A stretch of DNA of 64,000 nt from CAYGWX01 sp964353855 [NCBI: uncultured bacterium] (lineage in GTDB: Bacteria; Edwardsbacteria; CAYGWX01): the NCBI GenBank assembly GCA_964353855.1, contig CAYGWX010000003.1, positions 45,029-109,028 of the forward strand, written 5' to 3'. The notes beneath the pieces are model-generated. The model searched no databases, was not told where the DNA came from, and worked only from the letters and a program-made list of their open reading frames with translations. The position numbers and the translations under genes are program-made. Each line of letters starts with the position of its first letter. The stretch's first letter is position 1. Positions 36,544 to 45,062 of the stretch are shown piece after piece.

Positions 36544-37176
36544 ATGCCCGCTGGGGTCAACCTTCCCCAAGAGGGGATGCTTTATCAACGTGAGCAGTAT
36601 GCCAAGAGCTGGCTTACGCGGCTGTACTGGGATTACAAGGATGAAAAGGAGATTAAACCCTTAGCCGATTCTCGTCGCATCGTGGAGTTCGGTTGTGGGG
36701 AAGGGATCACCCTGGAGCGCATGGTCAAGCACTTCCGGGGAAGTTTCATTCTGGGTCTTGAACTTGAGCCGGAGAACATCGCTATTCTCAAAAAACACGC
36801 CCTGCCGGTGGTGCAGGGAGATGCCCTTTCACCCTGCTTTAAACCCGGATCTCTGGACGCCGTCCTTTTATCCGAGGTGCTCGAGCACGTTCCGGATTCC
36901 CAAGGCCTCATCCGATCCATTCGGCAAGCCCTGAAAGCTGGAGGGGTCTTGGCTCTGGTCATTCCCAATGATGATTTTTTCTACCTGGCCCGAATGATAA
37001 CCCTAAAATTCAAGGAGGCCCGTTACGACAGCGGTCATGTCCGTAAGTGGAATCCAAGGGAGATAGGGGAACTCCTGGAGGGGGAGGGTTTTAAGGTCAT
37101 CAGGGGACGGAATCTACCTTTCAGGCTATGGCCCTGTAGCCTGCATCATCTCTGTGTTGCCATCAAGTTTCCATGA
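36544..37176 (+). CDS. Class I SAM-dependent methyltransferase
   Basis: A 210-residue protein with motif I VEFGCGEGITLERM (about 40-53), the acidic LGLELEPENI and VVQGDAL segments, and the post-I LDAVLLSEVLEHV segment typical of UbiE/Methyltransf_11 enzymes. Substrate unknown. It overlaps the following GT2 gene by four bases, so it may modify a lipid-linked sugar made by that enzyme. Confidence 0.82.
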   Translation: MPAGVNLPQEGMLYQREQYAKSWLTRLYWDYKDEKEIKPLADSRRIVEFGCGEGITLERMVKHFRGSFILGLELEPENIAILKKHALPVVQGDALSPCFKPGSLDAVLLSEVLEHVPDSQGLIRSIRQALKAGGVLALVIPNDDFFYLARMITLKFKEARYDSGHVRKWNPREIGELLEGEGFKVIRGRNLPFRLWPCSLHHLCVAIKFP

Positions 37177-37913
37177 GTCGAGTACTTGTCATCCTCCCGG
37201 CCTTTAACGAAGAGGCATCGGTTGCCAACGTTCTCCGGGGAATAAGAGCCGTTCTGCCTGAAGCCGATAGGGTCGTTGTCAATGACTGTTCTCTAGACCG
37301 GACTTCCGATGTGGCGAGGAGAGCCGGGGCCATGGTTCTGGACCTGCCCGTAAACTTGGGTATCGGAGGAGCGATGCAGACGGGCTACCGTTTCGCAGCC
37401 GAGAAAGGCTACGACTACGCTCTCCAGGTTGATGCCGACGGACAGCATGATCCCAAGGATATTCCGCTTCTTTTGAATCCGGTTCTTGAAAGCAAAGCGG
37501 ATATCGTCATCGGGTCTCGCTACCTTTCTGAGACCGGTTATCGATCCCCCGTTATGCGCCGTATCGGAAGCTGGGTATTTTCTTTGGCAGTTTCAACCAT
37601 CGTCGGGAAACGAATCACGGATACCACATCGGGTTTCCGGGCCTCCAACCAAAGGGTTATACGTTTCTATGCCGAGCGATATCCCCAAGACTATCCCGAG
37701 GTGGAGGCCGTGGTTATGCTTCACCGTGCCGGGTTAAAACTTATGGAAGTCCCGGTGCAAATGCAACCACGCGTCGGGGGAGACTCCTCCATCTCTTCGC
37801 TCAAAGCGGTCTATTACATGATCAAGGTCCCATTAGCGATTTTCATCGGCCTTTTCCGGTCCGGAAAGGTCGAACATCCGTCTGAAGACCCATCCATGGG
37901 AGAACGACCATGA
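37173..37913 (+). CDS. GT2 glycosyltransferase (polyprenyl-phosphate type)
   Basis: A 246-residue GT-A enzyme with VILPAFNEEASV, VVNDCSLDRT, the metal site VDADGQHDPKDI, and DTTSGFRASN. It has no separate C-terminal membrane domain. Such enzymes transfer a sugar to polyprenyl or dolichyl phosphate. The next gene is a DUF2304 protein, its common partner, which supplies membrane anchoring. Overlaps by four bases on both sides. Confidence 0.88.
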   Translation: MSRVLVILPAFNEEASVANVLRGIRAVLPEADRVVVNDCSLDRTSDVARRAGAMVLDLPVNLGIGGAMQTGYRFAAEKGYDYALQVDADGQHDPKDIPLLLNPVLESKADIVIGSRYLSETGYRSPVMRRIGSWVFSLAVSTIVGKRITDTTSGFRASNQRVIRFYAERYPQDYPEVEAVVMLHRAGLKLMEVPVQMQPRVGGDSSISSLKAVYYMIKVPLAIFIGLFRSGKVEHPSEDPSMGERP

Positions 37914-38299
37914 ACAATTTGATCAGAATACTCTCCGGGGGGCTTAATTACAAGGTTCAACTCGTGGCCATTCTTGGAAGCCTCCTTCTACTCGGAATCA
38001 TCCTCGGCCTCGTGCGTAACCGCAGGCTTCGGGAGGAACATTCCCTGCTCTGGATCCTCACCGGAATTATCCTCCTTCTTCTTTCCCTGGTTCGTCCGTT
38101 GCTGGACATTTTCTCGAACTTGATGGGCATCTACTACCCCCCGACGGCCCTCTTTCTAATCGGTTTCGGATTTACCCTGCTCATTCTGATGAACTTCTCC
38201 GTCTTGGTCTCGGATCTCACAGATAGGAACAAATGTTTGGCTCAGGAGATCGCCCTTCTAAAACAAGAAGTGGAAGAATTAAAAAAGAAATCGAACTGA
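37910..38299 (+). CDS. DUF2304 membrane protein
   Basis: A 129-residue protein with three transmembrane helices (about 15-33, 45-64, 75-98), the REEHSLLWILTGIILLLLSL core of DUF2304 and a C-terminal coiled-coil (ALLKQEVEELKKKSN). DUF2304 genes are usually paired with GT2 genes as here. Exact role unknown; probably a membrane partner of the glycosyltransferase. Confidence 0.85.
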   Translation: MNNLIRILSGGLNYKVQLVAILGSLLLLGIILGLVRNRRLREEHSLLWILTGIILLLLSLVRPLLDIFSNLMGIYYPPTALFLIGFGFTLLILMNFSVLVSDLTDRNKCLAQEIALLKQEVEELKKKSN

Positions 38300-38300
38300 C

Positions 38301-40157
38301 GTGAGCAAGAAGCCTTTGTTCCTGTCCTACGAAAACGAGATCCGGCTTTTCGCCCTTCTCCTGATCCTGCTCATGCTCCTCGTGAACTGGGGAACTTCCA
38401 GCCTTTTCCAAAGGTCGAGTAGCCGGCTGAGGGATCAGGAAGGAGCTCTGCTGCTGATCGTAGGAGAACTGGCAAGCACCCGCATCCTTGTGGATGCAAG
38501 GAGCCTTCTCGACCCCGACTCCAGAAACAGGGTGAACCAGCTATGTAACGACATGGCCCTTCGTTATCACCTCCGACGTCTTATAGTTGTGGGTCGGAAC
38601 AACCAGATTCTCTCCTCGTCCCAGCTAGAGGAGATAGGGAAGAAGCCGGACTGGCTCGGCCTCTCCACTGACGATGTCGAACGGGCCTGGAGCGGAATGG
38701 GAACCTTATCCCGGATGTACCGCAGACTTGGAGAAGGAGACTATCAGAGCTACCTGGTCCCTCTCCAGACCTCAGGACTCGAGGCAACCTTGGCCCTGAT
38801 TATAGCGGAAAAGGACCAGAGTTATTTACAGAGACTGAATAGGGACGCCCGGATCGAGTTCTTGGTCAGGACCATCAGCTATGGGTTAGCCATCCTGTTC
38901 GTGTCCTTCTTCATCGGGGCTATCCTCAGGCCATATCGCCGTATGCGGAAGGCAGCCGTAGATGTAGTCCCATCCCCGAATGAGGACTCCAAGGACGTGG
39001 AGTTCGTGGTTAAAGCCTTCGAGGATACGATCCGCCAACTCCAAGAGAAAGAGAGGGTTTTAGCCAAGCTTCACGCCGAGGCCGAACGCCGGGCAGGGGA
39101 CTTGGCCAGGTATAACGAGTACATCTTGGGAAGCATCGCATCGGGTGTGGTGAACTGCGATGAAAGGGGAGTGGTTACCTATATGAACCGGGCAGCCAAA
39201 GAAGTCCTGGCCCCGCCCCAGAACCCAGAGGCGGGAGTAGGCAAGCACTTGGAAAGCCTTTTGGACCAGTCAAACGAGGAACTCCTGAAGGCCTTCCTCA
39301 CCGCCCTCAGGGAACAGGAAAGGGATTACTCCGCAGAGGTGGAATGGGTCAAGGACGGGAGGCGGCACTGGATGGGAATTTCCTCCTCTCCTTTGCGGGA
39401 CGCCGAGGGAAAGTCCATCGGAACCACCTTCCTGCTGAATGACCTGACCGAGATCAAGCGACTGCAGGAGGAGATGCTTGTCAAAGGTCGGTTGGCCACC
39501 CTGGGCGAAGTCTCGGCAGGGATCGCTCACGAGTTCCGCAATTCCCTGGGAGCGATCACTGGCTTCGCGACCCTGCTGCGCAAGAAAACGACGCAAAACG
39601 ACCCTCGAAGAGAAGTGGTGGAGGGGATCGTGGCCGAGGCTAACCAGTTGGAGGCCGCCGTATCCCAGTTCCTGAAGTTCGCCTCGCCGGAGCCCCTGCA
39701 CCTCTCCCCGGTCCGCCTGAACGATCTGATCTCGGAATGCTGCCAAGCGTGCGAAGAGCGGTGCCGTCAGGCCGGAGTAACTCTCGATCTGTGCCTGTCT
39801 CCACAGATCGGGGAGGTTTCCCTGGACGCCGCAATGTTCAAACGCGCTCTCCTGAACCTCATCCTGAACGGGATCGAGGCCATGCCCGGGAAAGAGGCCG
39901 GGAGTCCGGGGGGGACCCTCACTGTGGAGACCCGTCGGGACCCTGATGGAGTCTCCCTCACGATCACCGACACCGGATGTGGCATCCCCAAAACCGCCCT
40001 AGACCGGGTTTTCACACCGTTCTTCACCACCAAGGAGAAAGGCGCGGGCATGGGCCTGGCCATCGTGCAGAAGATCGTGGTCAGCCACGGGGGCCAGATC
40101 GGCTTGGAGAGCGAAGAGGGCCAAGGCACCGCAGTTAAAATTCACCTGTCTTCATGA
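38301..40157 (+). CDS. Membrane sensor histidine kinase with PAS domain
   Basis: A 618-residue kinase. Two transmembrane helices (about 14-32 and 192-210) enclose a 160-residue extracytoplasmic sensor; a HAMP-like/coiled-coil linker, a PAS domain (about 270-390), a HisKA domain with phosphorylated His410 in GIAHEFRNSLGAI, and an HATPase domain (N box LNLILNGIEAMPG, DTGCGIPKTALDRVF, GAGMGLAIVQKIV) follow. The layout resembles NtrB/AtoS-type kinases that pair with NtrC-family regulators, but no response regulator gene lies in the window. GTG start. Last gene of the asd run. Confidence 0.92.
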   Translation: MSKKPLFLSYENEIRLFALLLILLMLLVNWGTSSLFQRSSSRLRDQEGALLLIVGELASTRILVDARSLLDPDSRNRVNQLCNDMALRYHLRRLIVVGRNNQILSSSQLEEIGKKPDWLGLSTDDVERAWSGMGTLSRMYRRLGEGDYQSYLVPLQTSGLEATLALIIAEKDQSYLQRLNRDARIEFLVRTISYGLAILFVSFFIGAILRPYRRMRKAAVDVVPSPNEDSKDVEFVVKAFEDTIRQLQEKERVLAKLHAEAERRAGDLARYNEYILGSIASGVVNCDERGVVTYMNRAAKEVLAPPQNPEAGVGKHLESLLDQSNEELLKAFLTALREQERDYSAEVEWVKDGRRHWMGISSSPLRDAEGKSIGTTFLLNDLTEIKRLQEEMLVKGRLATLGEVSAGIAHEFRNSLGAITGFATLLRKKTTQNDPRREVVEGIVAEANQLEAAVSQFLKFASPEPLHLSPVRLNDLISECCQACEERCRQAGVTLDLCLSPQIGEVSLDAAMFKRALLNLILNGIEAMPGKEAGSPGGTLTVETRRDPDGVSLTITDTGCGIPKTALDRVFTPFFTTKEKGAGMGLAIVQKIVVSHGGQIGLESEEGQGTAVKIHLSS

Positions 40158-40190
40158 TAGTAGCAAGACAGGTCTTTTCTCGGTACTTAT

Positions 40191-40213
40191 GGGGGCCTAA
40201 TGGGTCCCCTTTT
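40191..40213 (+). terminator. Terminator after histidine kinase
   Basis: GGGGGCC (40191-40197), loop TAATG, GGTCCCC (40203-40209), then TTTT. One G-T pair in the stem. Confidence 0.65.
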
Positions 40214-40392
40214 CGATTCCTTCACCCGTTCTAACCCAAAACCCCTATATCTTGGAGCCGTTTTTTTTAAATGGTGAAGACCCACAAGATACAGGGCCCC
40301 TTTCCCAAAGGCCGTAAGAGGGTCTGACAAAGCTCGGTTAGGCAGGTTTTCTATTGAGATGAAGAAAAGGAGGGAGGTCCGCAAAACCTCCG

Positions 40393-40455
40393 GAATCCGA
40401 GGGGGTTTCCGAGGTGTTCACGCCGTATTCACGCCCATTTCACGCCCTCCTCCCC
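40393..40455 (-). repeat. 11-base-period tandem array (locus 5)
   Basis: On the minus strand from 40455 the units read GGAGGGCGTGA, AATGGGCGTGA, ATACGGCGTGA, ACACCTCGGAA, ACCCCCTCGGA. The first three share GGCGTGA in the same phase and closely match the array at 3001-3055. Confidence 0.8.
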
Positions 40456-40738
40456 CTTTATCTTGTGGGACCGCTTCGGGAAGGTCATGTGGACCACAAG
40501 ATGTTGGGGGTGGGGCTCCGGAGCAAGGTCGATATTGACAACCCCTTTACCTTACAAGCATTAAGGTTATTAAAACGTTAACCGGGTTCCATTGTGTTCT
40601 GTAATGCAACACTGAACTCCCAGGCGACGGGGTTTGATAGCCCGATGAACCTCGGCCTGCTCGGCGACCCGGCCACCTGCGCGGTGACGGGATAGCTTGA
40701 CCTTAGAACAAAGGGGTGGGGTGCTCTAAGGGTGGCTC

Positions 40739-40768
40739 TTGCGTCGGCCAGGGGTTCTGTGCTAAAAT
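40739..40768 (+). promoter_or_regulatory. Promoter for tRNA-Arg
   Basis: TTGCGT (40739-40744), 18-base spacer, TAAAAT (40763-40768), predicted start about 6 bases before the tRNA. Confidence 0.55.
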
Positions 40769-40780
40769 TATCCGGAAACC

Positions 40781-40857
40781 GCCCCTGTAGCTCAGATGGA
40801 TAGAGCAGCGGTTTCCTAAACCGTTTGTCGCGTGTTCGACTCACGCCAGGGGCACCA
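40781..40857 (+). tRNA. tRNA-Arg (CCU anticodon)
   Basis: A 77-base tRNA. Acceptor GCCCCTG pairs with CAGGGGC; anticodon loop TTCCTAA gives CCT (reads AGG); T-arm GTGTTCGACTCAC. The CCA end is encoded. Confidence 0.95.
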
Positions 40858-40924
40858 AAAAGCCAAAGTTAGAGGTGGGACCTAAAAAGTTAGAAATAAA
40901 CAAAAAGGAGGGGGTGAAGGGGAG

Positions 40925-41608
40925 ATGGCAAAAATGAAAAAGAAGGAGATCAGGGAGGATAAAATAGGAGAGGCCATGGAGAAGGCTTGGGAATATACCC
41001 GGACCCACGTAGAGATCGTGGGCGGGGGAGCCTTGGCCGTGGTCATTATCATCCTGGCCGGAGTCCTGTTTTTCCAGAACCAGACGAAGTCCGAGGCCGA
41101 AGCCCTGCTCCCATTCGACAATGCTCAGGGGCTTTTCCTACAGGCAACCAGCCCCCAGGACCTCCAGAAGGCCATCGTCCAGTTCGAGGACATCTCCAAG
41201 CGCTACGGGGGGACCTCCTCTGGTCGCAAGGCCCTGCTCTATCTGGGCCTCAGCTACCGCAGACTCGGGGCCTACGATAAGGCCATACCCTATTTTCGAA
41301 GCTTCCTGGGAAAGGGGGAGAAGAATGACCTTCTCCGCGCCGCAGGGGAAGAAGCCCTGGCGGCCAGCTATGAGGATAAAGGTGACTTTCGGGAAGCCGG
41401 GAAGCTTTACTCCGAGATGGCCAGACACTTCGCTCCGGAGCCCCTGACCGCCGCCCGCGCACTCCTTGCCTCCGGGCGCTGCTACGAGGTCCTGAAAGAC
41501 TTCGCCTCGGCTAAAAAACAGTATCAGGAAATCTTGGACCGCTACCCGACCTCACCGCGGAACTACGACGCCAAGGTCGCCTTGGCCATGCTGCCCGCCT
41601 CAGAGTGA
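40925..41608 (+). CDS. Membrane-anchored TPR protein (YfgM/BamD-like architecture)
   Basis: A 227-residue protein with a charged cytosolic N terminus, one transmembrane helix (about 32-55, IVGGGALAVVIIILAGVLFF) and TPR repeats outside (e.g. KALLYLGLSYRRLGAYDKAIPYF). This is the layout of YfgM, which assists secretion at SecYEG, but similar proteins have other roles. A short LPFDNAQG peptide right after the helix looks like the relic of a dispersed palindromic repeat. It overlaps the GH57 gene by four bases and may be cotranscribed with tRNA-Arg. Confidence 0.75.
   Translation: MAKMKKKEIREDKIGEAMEKAWEYTRTHVEIVGGGALAVVIIILAGVLFFQNQTKSEAEALLPFDNAQGLFLQATSPQDLQKAIVQFEDISKRYGGTSSGRKALLYLGLSYRRLGAYDKAIPYFRSFLGKGEKNDLLRAAGEEALAASYEDKGDFREAGKLYSEMARHFAPEPLTAARALLASGRCYEVLKDFASAKKQYQEILDRYPTSPRNYDAKVALAMLPASE
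41109..41131 (+). repeat. Palindromic element relic inside TPR gene
   Basis: TCCCATTCGACAATGCTCAG is close to the common dispersed palindrome CCCTTCGACAAGCTCAGGG and encodes LPFDNAQG. A similar peptide, LPFDEAQG, ends the next gene. Confidence 0.55.
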
Positions 41609-43704
41609 CCCTTTCGGTCGCCTTCCTCTGGCACCTTCACCAGCCCCTTTACCGCGACCCGCTCTCCGGGCGTTGGATTCTTCCCTGGGTCCGGCTCCAT
41701 GCGCTTAAAGATTACTATGACATGGCGGCCATCCTCGGGGAGGTCCCGGAAGTTGCCCTTAACTTTAATTTCTCCCCCTGCCTCTTGTCCCAGCTTTCGG
41801 CCTACGCCTCGGGCCAGGCCGATGAGGTCCTCCGCGATATCGTCTACAAGCCCACTCTTTTGCTCAGCGAAGAGGAAAGGGGCTTTCTCCTCAGCGAGGG
41901 TTTCCAGGCCAACCCCAGGACCCTGATCGAGCCCCATGCCCGGTACCGCGAGCTCTTCTTGAAGCGGGGGAGGAGACTGGAGGGAGAGGTTGGCGAGATG
42001 CTCGCCAGGTTCTCGGAGCAGGACCTTCGAGACCTGCAGGTCTGGTCCCAACTCGCCTGGTTTGATCCCTGGTACGCCTCGGGCGACCCTGACCTTTCTT
42101 CCCTGATCTCCAAGGAGAAGGGATATACCGAGGAGGACAAGCTCCTGCTTCAAAAAAAGGAGCAGGAACTCCTCGTTAGAATCCTCCCGACTTACCGTGA
42201 ACTCTGGGAACAGGGGAGGTTAGAGCTCACTGTCAGCCCTTACTATCACCCCATACTGCCCCTCCTGGCTGACAGCGATGTCTCCAAAGAGTGTATGCCT
42301 CAGGCTAGGCTGCCCCAGCAGTTCGCCCATCCCGAAGATGCTCTCCACCATCTGGAAAGGGCAGCCAAGGCCGTGGAACAGATCTTCGGAAAGAGACCAA
42401 CGGGACTCTGGCCTTCGGAAGGCGCGGTTAGCGCAGGCATCCTTCCCCTTGTCTCCCAGGCAGGGTTTGATTGGCTGGCCACGGATGAGGACATCCTGAG
42501 AAATTCCCTTCCGGAGGGAAGAAGCTTCAAACCTGATGACCTTTATTCCCCCTGGAATGTGGAAGTAGGGGAGGGTAGAATGACCCTCCTGTTTCGGAAC
42601 AAAACTCTCTCTGACCTCATCGGGTTTGAATATTCGCGTTGGCCGACCGAGAAGGCGGTAGAAGACTTCATGGAACGCCTGAGGGAGATTCAAAGACAGG
42701 AAGCTGAAGGAAAACTGGAAAACCCGCTCGTCCTGATCGCCTTGGATGGCGAGAATGCCTGGGAATACTATCCCCGGGACGGAAGAGAGTTTCTACTCGC
42801 CTTGTATCGTGCATTAAGCAGAGAGAAAGACATCCGGACAGTAAGAATCAGCGAATATCTTAACGTTCAACCCCAGGCTTCGCGCAAACTTTTCAGGCTT
42901 TTTCCCGGTTCATGGATTAACAACGACTTCTCCACATGGATTGGAAGCGAGGCCCACAACCAGGCTTGGACCCTTCTCAGGGTGGCCCGTGAGGCCGTGG
43001 TCCGGGCCGGAGGTCCGGGGGAAGCCTGGGAACCCTTGTATGCGGCCGAGGGCAGCGACTGGTTCTGGTGGTACAGCGGAAGACATTCCAGCACACACCT
43101 CGCGGAGTTCGATCTCCTGTTCCGGCATCACTTGATCGAGGCCTACAAGAAGGCCGTGCTCCCTCCGCCCGCCGAACTCTACGAGCCCATCGTCCGTCCC
43201 CACGACGTCCGGCGAGGTCACGACCGGGAGCCAAGAGGGGCCATTCACCCAGTCCTGGACGGAAAGGTCAGCGACTACTACGAGTGGAAGGAAGCCGGAC
43301 GCTACGACCTCCGTTGGGGGGGAGCGATGCCTTACCCGCGGGGGCTCCTGACCGAACTCCTCTACGGGAAGGATAAGGAAAACCTCTACCTGGGCCTGTT
43401 TTTCTCCCGGCTGAGCCCGAAGGAGGAGGAAAGGCTTATCGTAATTCTGGAAGTTATCGAGCCCGTCCCCATGCGACTTCCCCTGCTTCGCGAAATGAAC
43501 GCCCAGCCTCCTTGCTCTGGGACTCTGGGAAAGATTCTGGAGGTCGCTGTGCCCTTCAAAGTCCTGGGCGTCTCTTCTGGCAAGACTCTTTCATTTTTCC
43601 TCGATATAAGCCTGGAGGGTGGGGAAGAGGAGCGTTATCCCGAGGAGCCGGTCCTGATCCTGCCCTTTGACGAGGCCCAAGGGGAAACTCAGTGGATTGC
43701 CTGA
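41605..43704 (+). CDS. Glycoside hydrolase family 57
   Basis: A 699-residue GH57 enzyme. The start LSVAFLWHLHQPLYRDP carries the family's first conserved region (HQP); the nucleophile Glu272 lies in LWPSEGAVS, and the acid Asp is in ALDGENAWEYYPRDG. After the barrel and helical bundle (to about 520) is a beta-rich C-terminal domain (about 550-690). GH57 enzymes act on alpha-glucans (amylase, 4-alpha-glucanotransferase, branching enzyme). No signal peptide, so cytosolic glycogen or maltodextrin work is likely; the exact activity is not determined. GTG start on the upstream stop codon. Confidence 0.9.
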   Translation: MTLSVAFLWHLHQPLYRDPLSGRWILPWVRLHALKDYYDMAAILGEVPEVALNFNFSPCLLSQLSAYASGQADEVLRDIVYKPTLLLSEEERGFLLSEGFQANPRTLIEPHARYRELFLKRGRRLEGEVGEMLARFSEQDLRDLQVWSQLAWFDPWYASGDPDLSSLISKEKGYTEEDKLLLQKKEQELLVRILPTYRELWEQGRLELTVSPYYHPILPLLADSDVSKECMPQARLPQQFAHPEDALHHLERAAKAVEQIFGKRPTGLWPSEGAVSAGILPLVSQAGFDWLATDEDILRNSLPEGRSFKPDDLYSPWNVEVGEGRMTLLFRNKTLSDLIGFEYSRWPTEKAVEDFMERLREIQRQEAEGKLENPLVLIALDGENAWEYYPRDGREFLLALYRALSREKDIRTVRISEYLNVQPQASRKLFRLFPGSWINNDFSTWIGSEAHNQAWTLLRVAREAVVRAGGPGEAWEPLYAAEGSDWFWWYSGRHSSTHLAEFDLLFRHHLIEAYKKAVLPPPAELYEPIVRPHDVRRGHDREPRGAIHPVLDGKVSDYYEWKEAGRYDLRWGGAMPYPRGLLTELLYGKDKENLYLGLFFSRLSPKEEERLIVILEVIEPVPMRLPLLREMNAQPPCSGTLGKILEVAVPFKVLGVSSGKTLSFFLDISLEGGEEERYPEEPVLILPFDEAQGETQWIA
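43662..43685 (+). repeat. Palindromic element relic at end of GH57 gene
   Basis: CCCTTTGACGAGGCCCAAGG encodes LPFDEAQG and resembles the element in the upstream TPR gene and the widely known CCCTTCGACAAGCTCAGGG repeat. Confidence 0.5.
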
Positions 43705-43752
43705 AGGGGGCAATGCCGCCAGGAGAGAAGTCACCTCCAAAATCCTTTGTCC

Positions 43753-43782
43753 TTGACATGAGGGGACAAATTATGGTAACCT
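43753..43782 (+). promoter_or_regulatory. Promoter for DUF4870 gene pair
   Basis: TTGACA (43753-43758), 18-base spacer, TAACCT (43777-43782). The predicted start is only about 10 bases before the ATG. Confidence 0.6.
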
Positions 43783-43798
43783 ATTTAACATAAGGCTT

Positions 43799-44215
43799 AT
43801 GCCGATCGAACAACCTCACAGCCGACAGGACGTTTCCGAGGGGGCGTTTCTGGCCGCCATCGGCTATTTTAATGTGCTCTGCCTGATTCCCCTCCTTCTT
43901 CAGCCAAACAACAAGTACTCCAGGTACCACGCCAAGCAGGGGCTGGTTCTTTTCGCGGCGGAGGTCGTCTTAGGGGTGGGTGGTGTCATCCTCTTCTGGC
44001 TCACACACCTGATCTTCGGACTTATCCTGATTCATATTCCGGTCCTCGGGGAGTTCCTTAATTTCATCATCAACGTGCTCGTTTTCTGGGTTTTCTGGGG
44101 AATGCTGGTGGCAGGAAGTTTTGCTTTTTCGGTCATCGGGGCCTACAACGCCTGGGGCGGCAATCTCTGGCAGATGCCGCTCCTGTGGTACTATGCCAGA
44201 CGACTAAAGTTTTAA
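43799..44215 (+). CDS. DUF4870-like membrane protein
   Basis: A 138-residue protein with three to four hydrophobic segments and the family phrase Y-x-x-Y-H-A-K-Q-G-L-V-L-F after an initial Leu/Ile-rich helix. DUF4870 proteins are small inner-membrane proteins of unknown function. It is followed by a shorter paralogue that shares HAKQGLVL, W-x-M-P and L-K-F/F-N-F ends. Confidence 0.75.
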   Translation: MPIEQPHSRQDVSEGAFLAAIGYFNVLCLIPLLLQPNNKYSRYHAKQGLVLFAAEVVLGVGGVILFWLTHLIFGLILIHIPVLGEFLNFIINVLVFWVFWGMLVAGSFAFSVIGAYNAWGGNLWQMPLLWYYARRLKF

Positions 44216-44239
44216 CCAAACCACAAGGAGGAAAATCTC

Positions 44240-44566
44240 GTGGCAGACGCAACGGTTGATCCAGATGTCCAAGACGGTAAGGCTTTAGCTTGGCTTTCTT
44301 ACCTCGGAATCCTGTTCCTGATTCCGCTCCTGGCAAAGAAGGAAAACAAATTTTGTCAGTTCCATGCCAAGCAGGGGCTGGTGTTGTTGATCGCTGAGAT
44401 CATCATCTCGATCGTGTTCGTGATTCCGATCTTGGGTTGGATCGTCGGCGCCTTGGGTTACATCTTTGTTTGGATCATGGCGATCATCGGCATCATCCAG
44501 TCTGCGACCGGAAAGTACTGGAAGATGCCCGTCTTAGGCGGTTTCGCTGAGAAGTTCAACTTCTAA
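44240..44566 (+). CDS. DUF4870-like membrane protein (paralogue)
   Basis: A 108-residue paralogue of the preceding protein. FCQFHAKQGLVLLIAEII and GKYWKMPVLG align with YSRYHAKQGLVLFAAEVV and GNLWQMPLLW. Three hydrophobic segments. The start is GTG after CAAGGAGG. Probably arose by tandem duplication; role unknown. Confidence 0.8.
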   Translation: MADATVDPDVQDGKALAWLSYLGILFLIPLLAKKENKFCQFHAKQGLVLLIAEIIISIVFVIPILGWIVGALGYIFVWIMAIIGIIQSATGKYWKMPVLGGFAEKFNF

Positions 44567-44593
44567 CGATTCTCGACTACAAGGAGGTTCACA

Positions 44594-44923
44594 GTGAAGA
44601 GACTCTGGATGCTCATCGGTTCTTTGTCCGTTCCTGCAGCCCTCTTGGCTCAGGGAACCACTACAGAGCCCTCTGCCAACCCACTTGCTGCCCTGTTGGG
44701 GGGTGGCCTCTGTATGGTTGTCTGGCTGGTTTCCTTCGTCATTGCCATCCTGCTTATGATCTGGGTGTATAAGGATGCCAAGGCTCGGGGACAGAACGCA
44801 GTCCTCTGGCTCATCCTGACCTTTTTCTTCGGAATTGTTGCCCTCATCGTCTGGCTGATCATCCGCCCAAAGGCGAAGGTTGGGGAGGCTCCAAAACCTC
44901 CGGAACCATCTAAACCAGCTTAA
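44594..44923 (+). CDS. Small membrane protein with PLDc_N-like hairpin
   Basis: A 109-residue protein with a signal-like N terminus (about 1-20), then two transmembrane helices (about 36-60 and 68-90) joined by VYKDAKARGQNAV, and a Pro/Lys-rich tail. The helical hairpin resembles the N-terminal segment of cardiolipin synthases (PLDc_N), but no catalytic domain follows. GTG start behind CAAGGAGG. Function unknown. Confidence 0.65.
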   Translation: MKRLWMLIGSLSVPAALLAQGTTTEPSANPLAALLGGGLCMVVWLVSFVIAILLMIWVYKDAKARGQNAVLWLILTFFFGIVALIVWLIIRPKAKVGEAPKPPEPSKPA

Positions 44924-44931
44924 AGACAAAA

Positions 44932-44961
44932 AATAAAGACAGCTTTCAAGCTGTCTTTATT
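44932..44961. terminator. Bidirectional terminator
   Basis: AATAAAGACAGCTT (44932-44945) and AAGCTGTCTTTATT (44948-44961) form a perfect 14-base stem with U-rich ends on both strands, placed between convergent genes. Confidence 0.85.
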
Positions 44962-45012
44962 ACTACACAATATACCGATAACGTATATTATGTCTATATA
45001 TCTTCATATAAT

Positions 45013-45038
45013 ACAAGGCTCTGATTTCCAAGCCTTGT
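45013..45038 (-). terminator. Possible terminator for minus-strand pyr run
   Basis: ACAAGGCT (45013-45020) pairs with AGCCTTGT (45031-45038). On the minus strand an AT-rich but not U-rich tract follows; the hairpin at 44932-44961 would then finish termination. Confidence 0.5.
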
Positions 45039-45062
45039 CTTATTTCTGCAGTTTCCCCCTTT

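Larger units (their letters stand above)
40214..40780. other. Intergenic region before tRNA-Arg
   Basis: About 570 bases without a supported gene. It carries an 11-base-period array (40393-40455), an inverted repeat ATCTTGTGG / CCACAAGAT (40460-40468 and 40494-40502) whose right arm motif also occurs at 40282-40290, and the promoter of tRNA-Arg. Confidence 0.65.
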
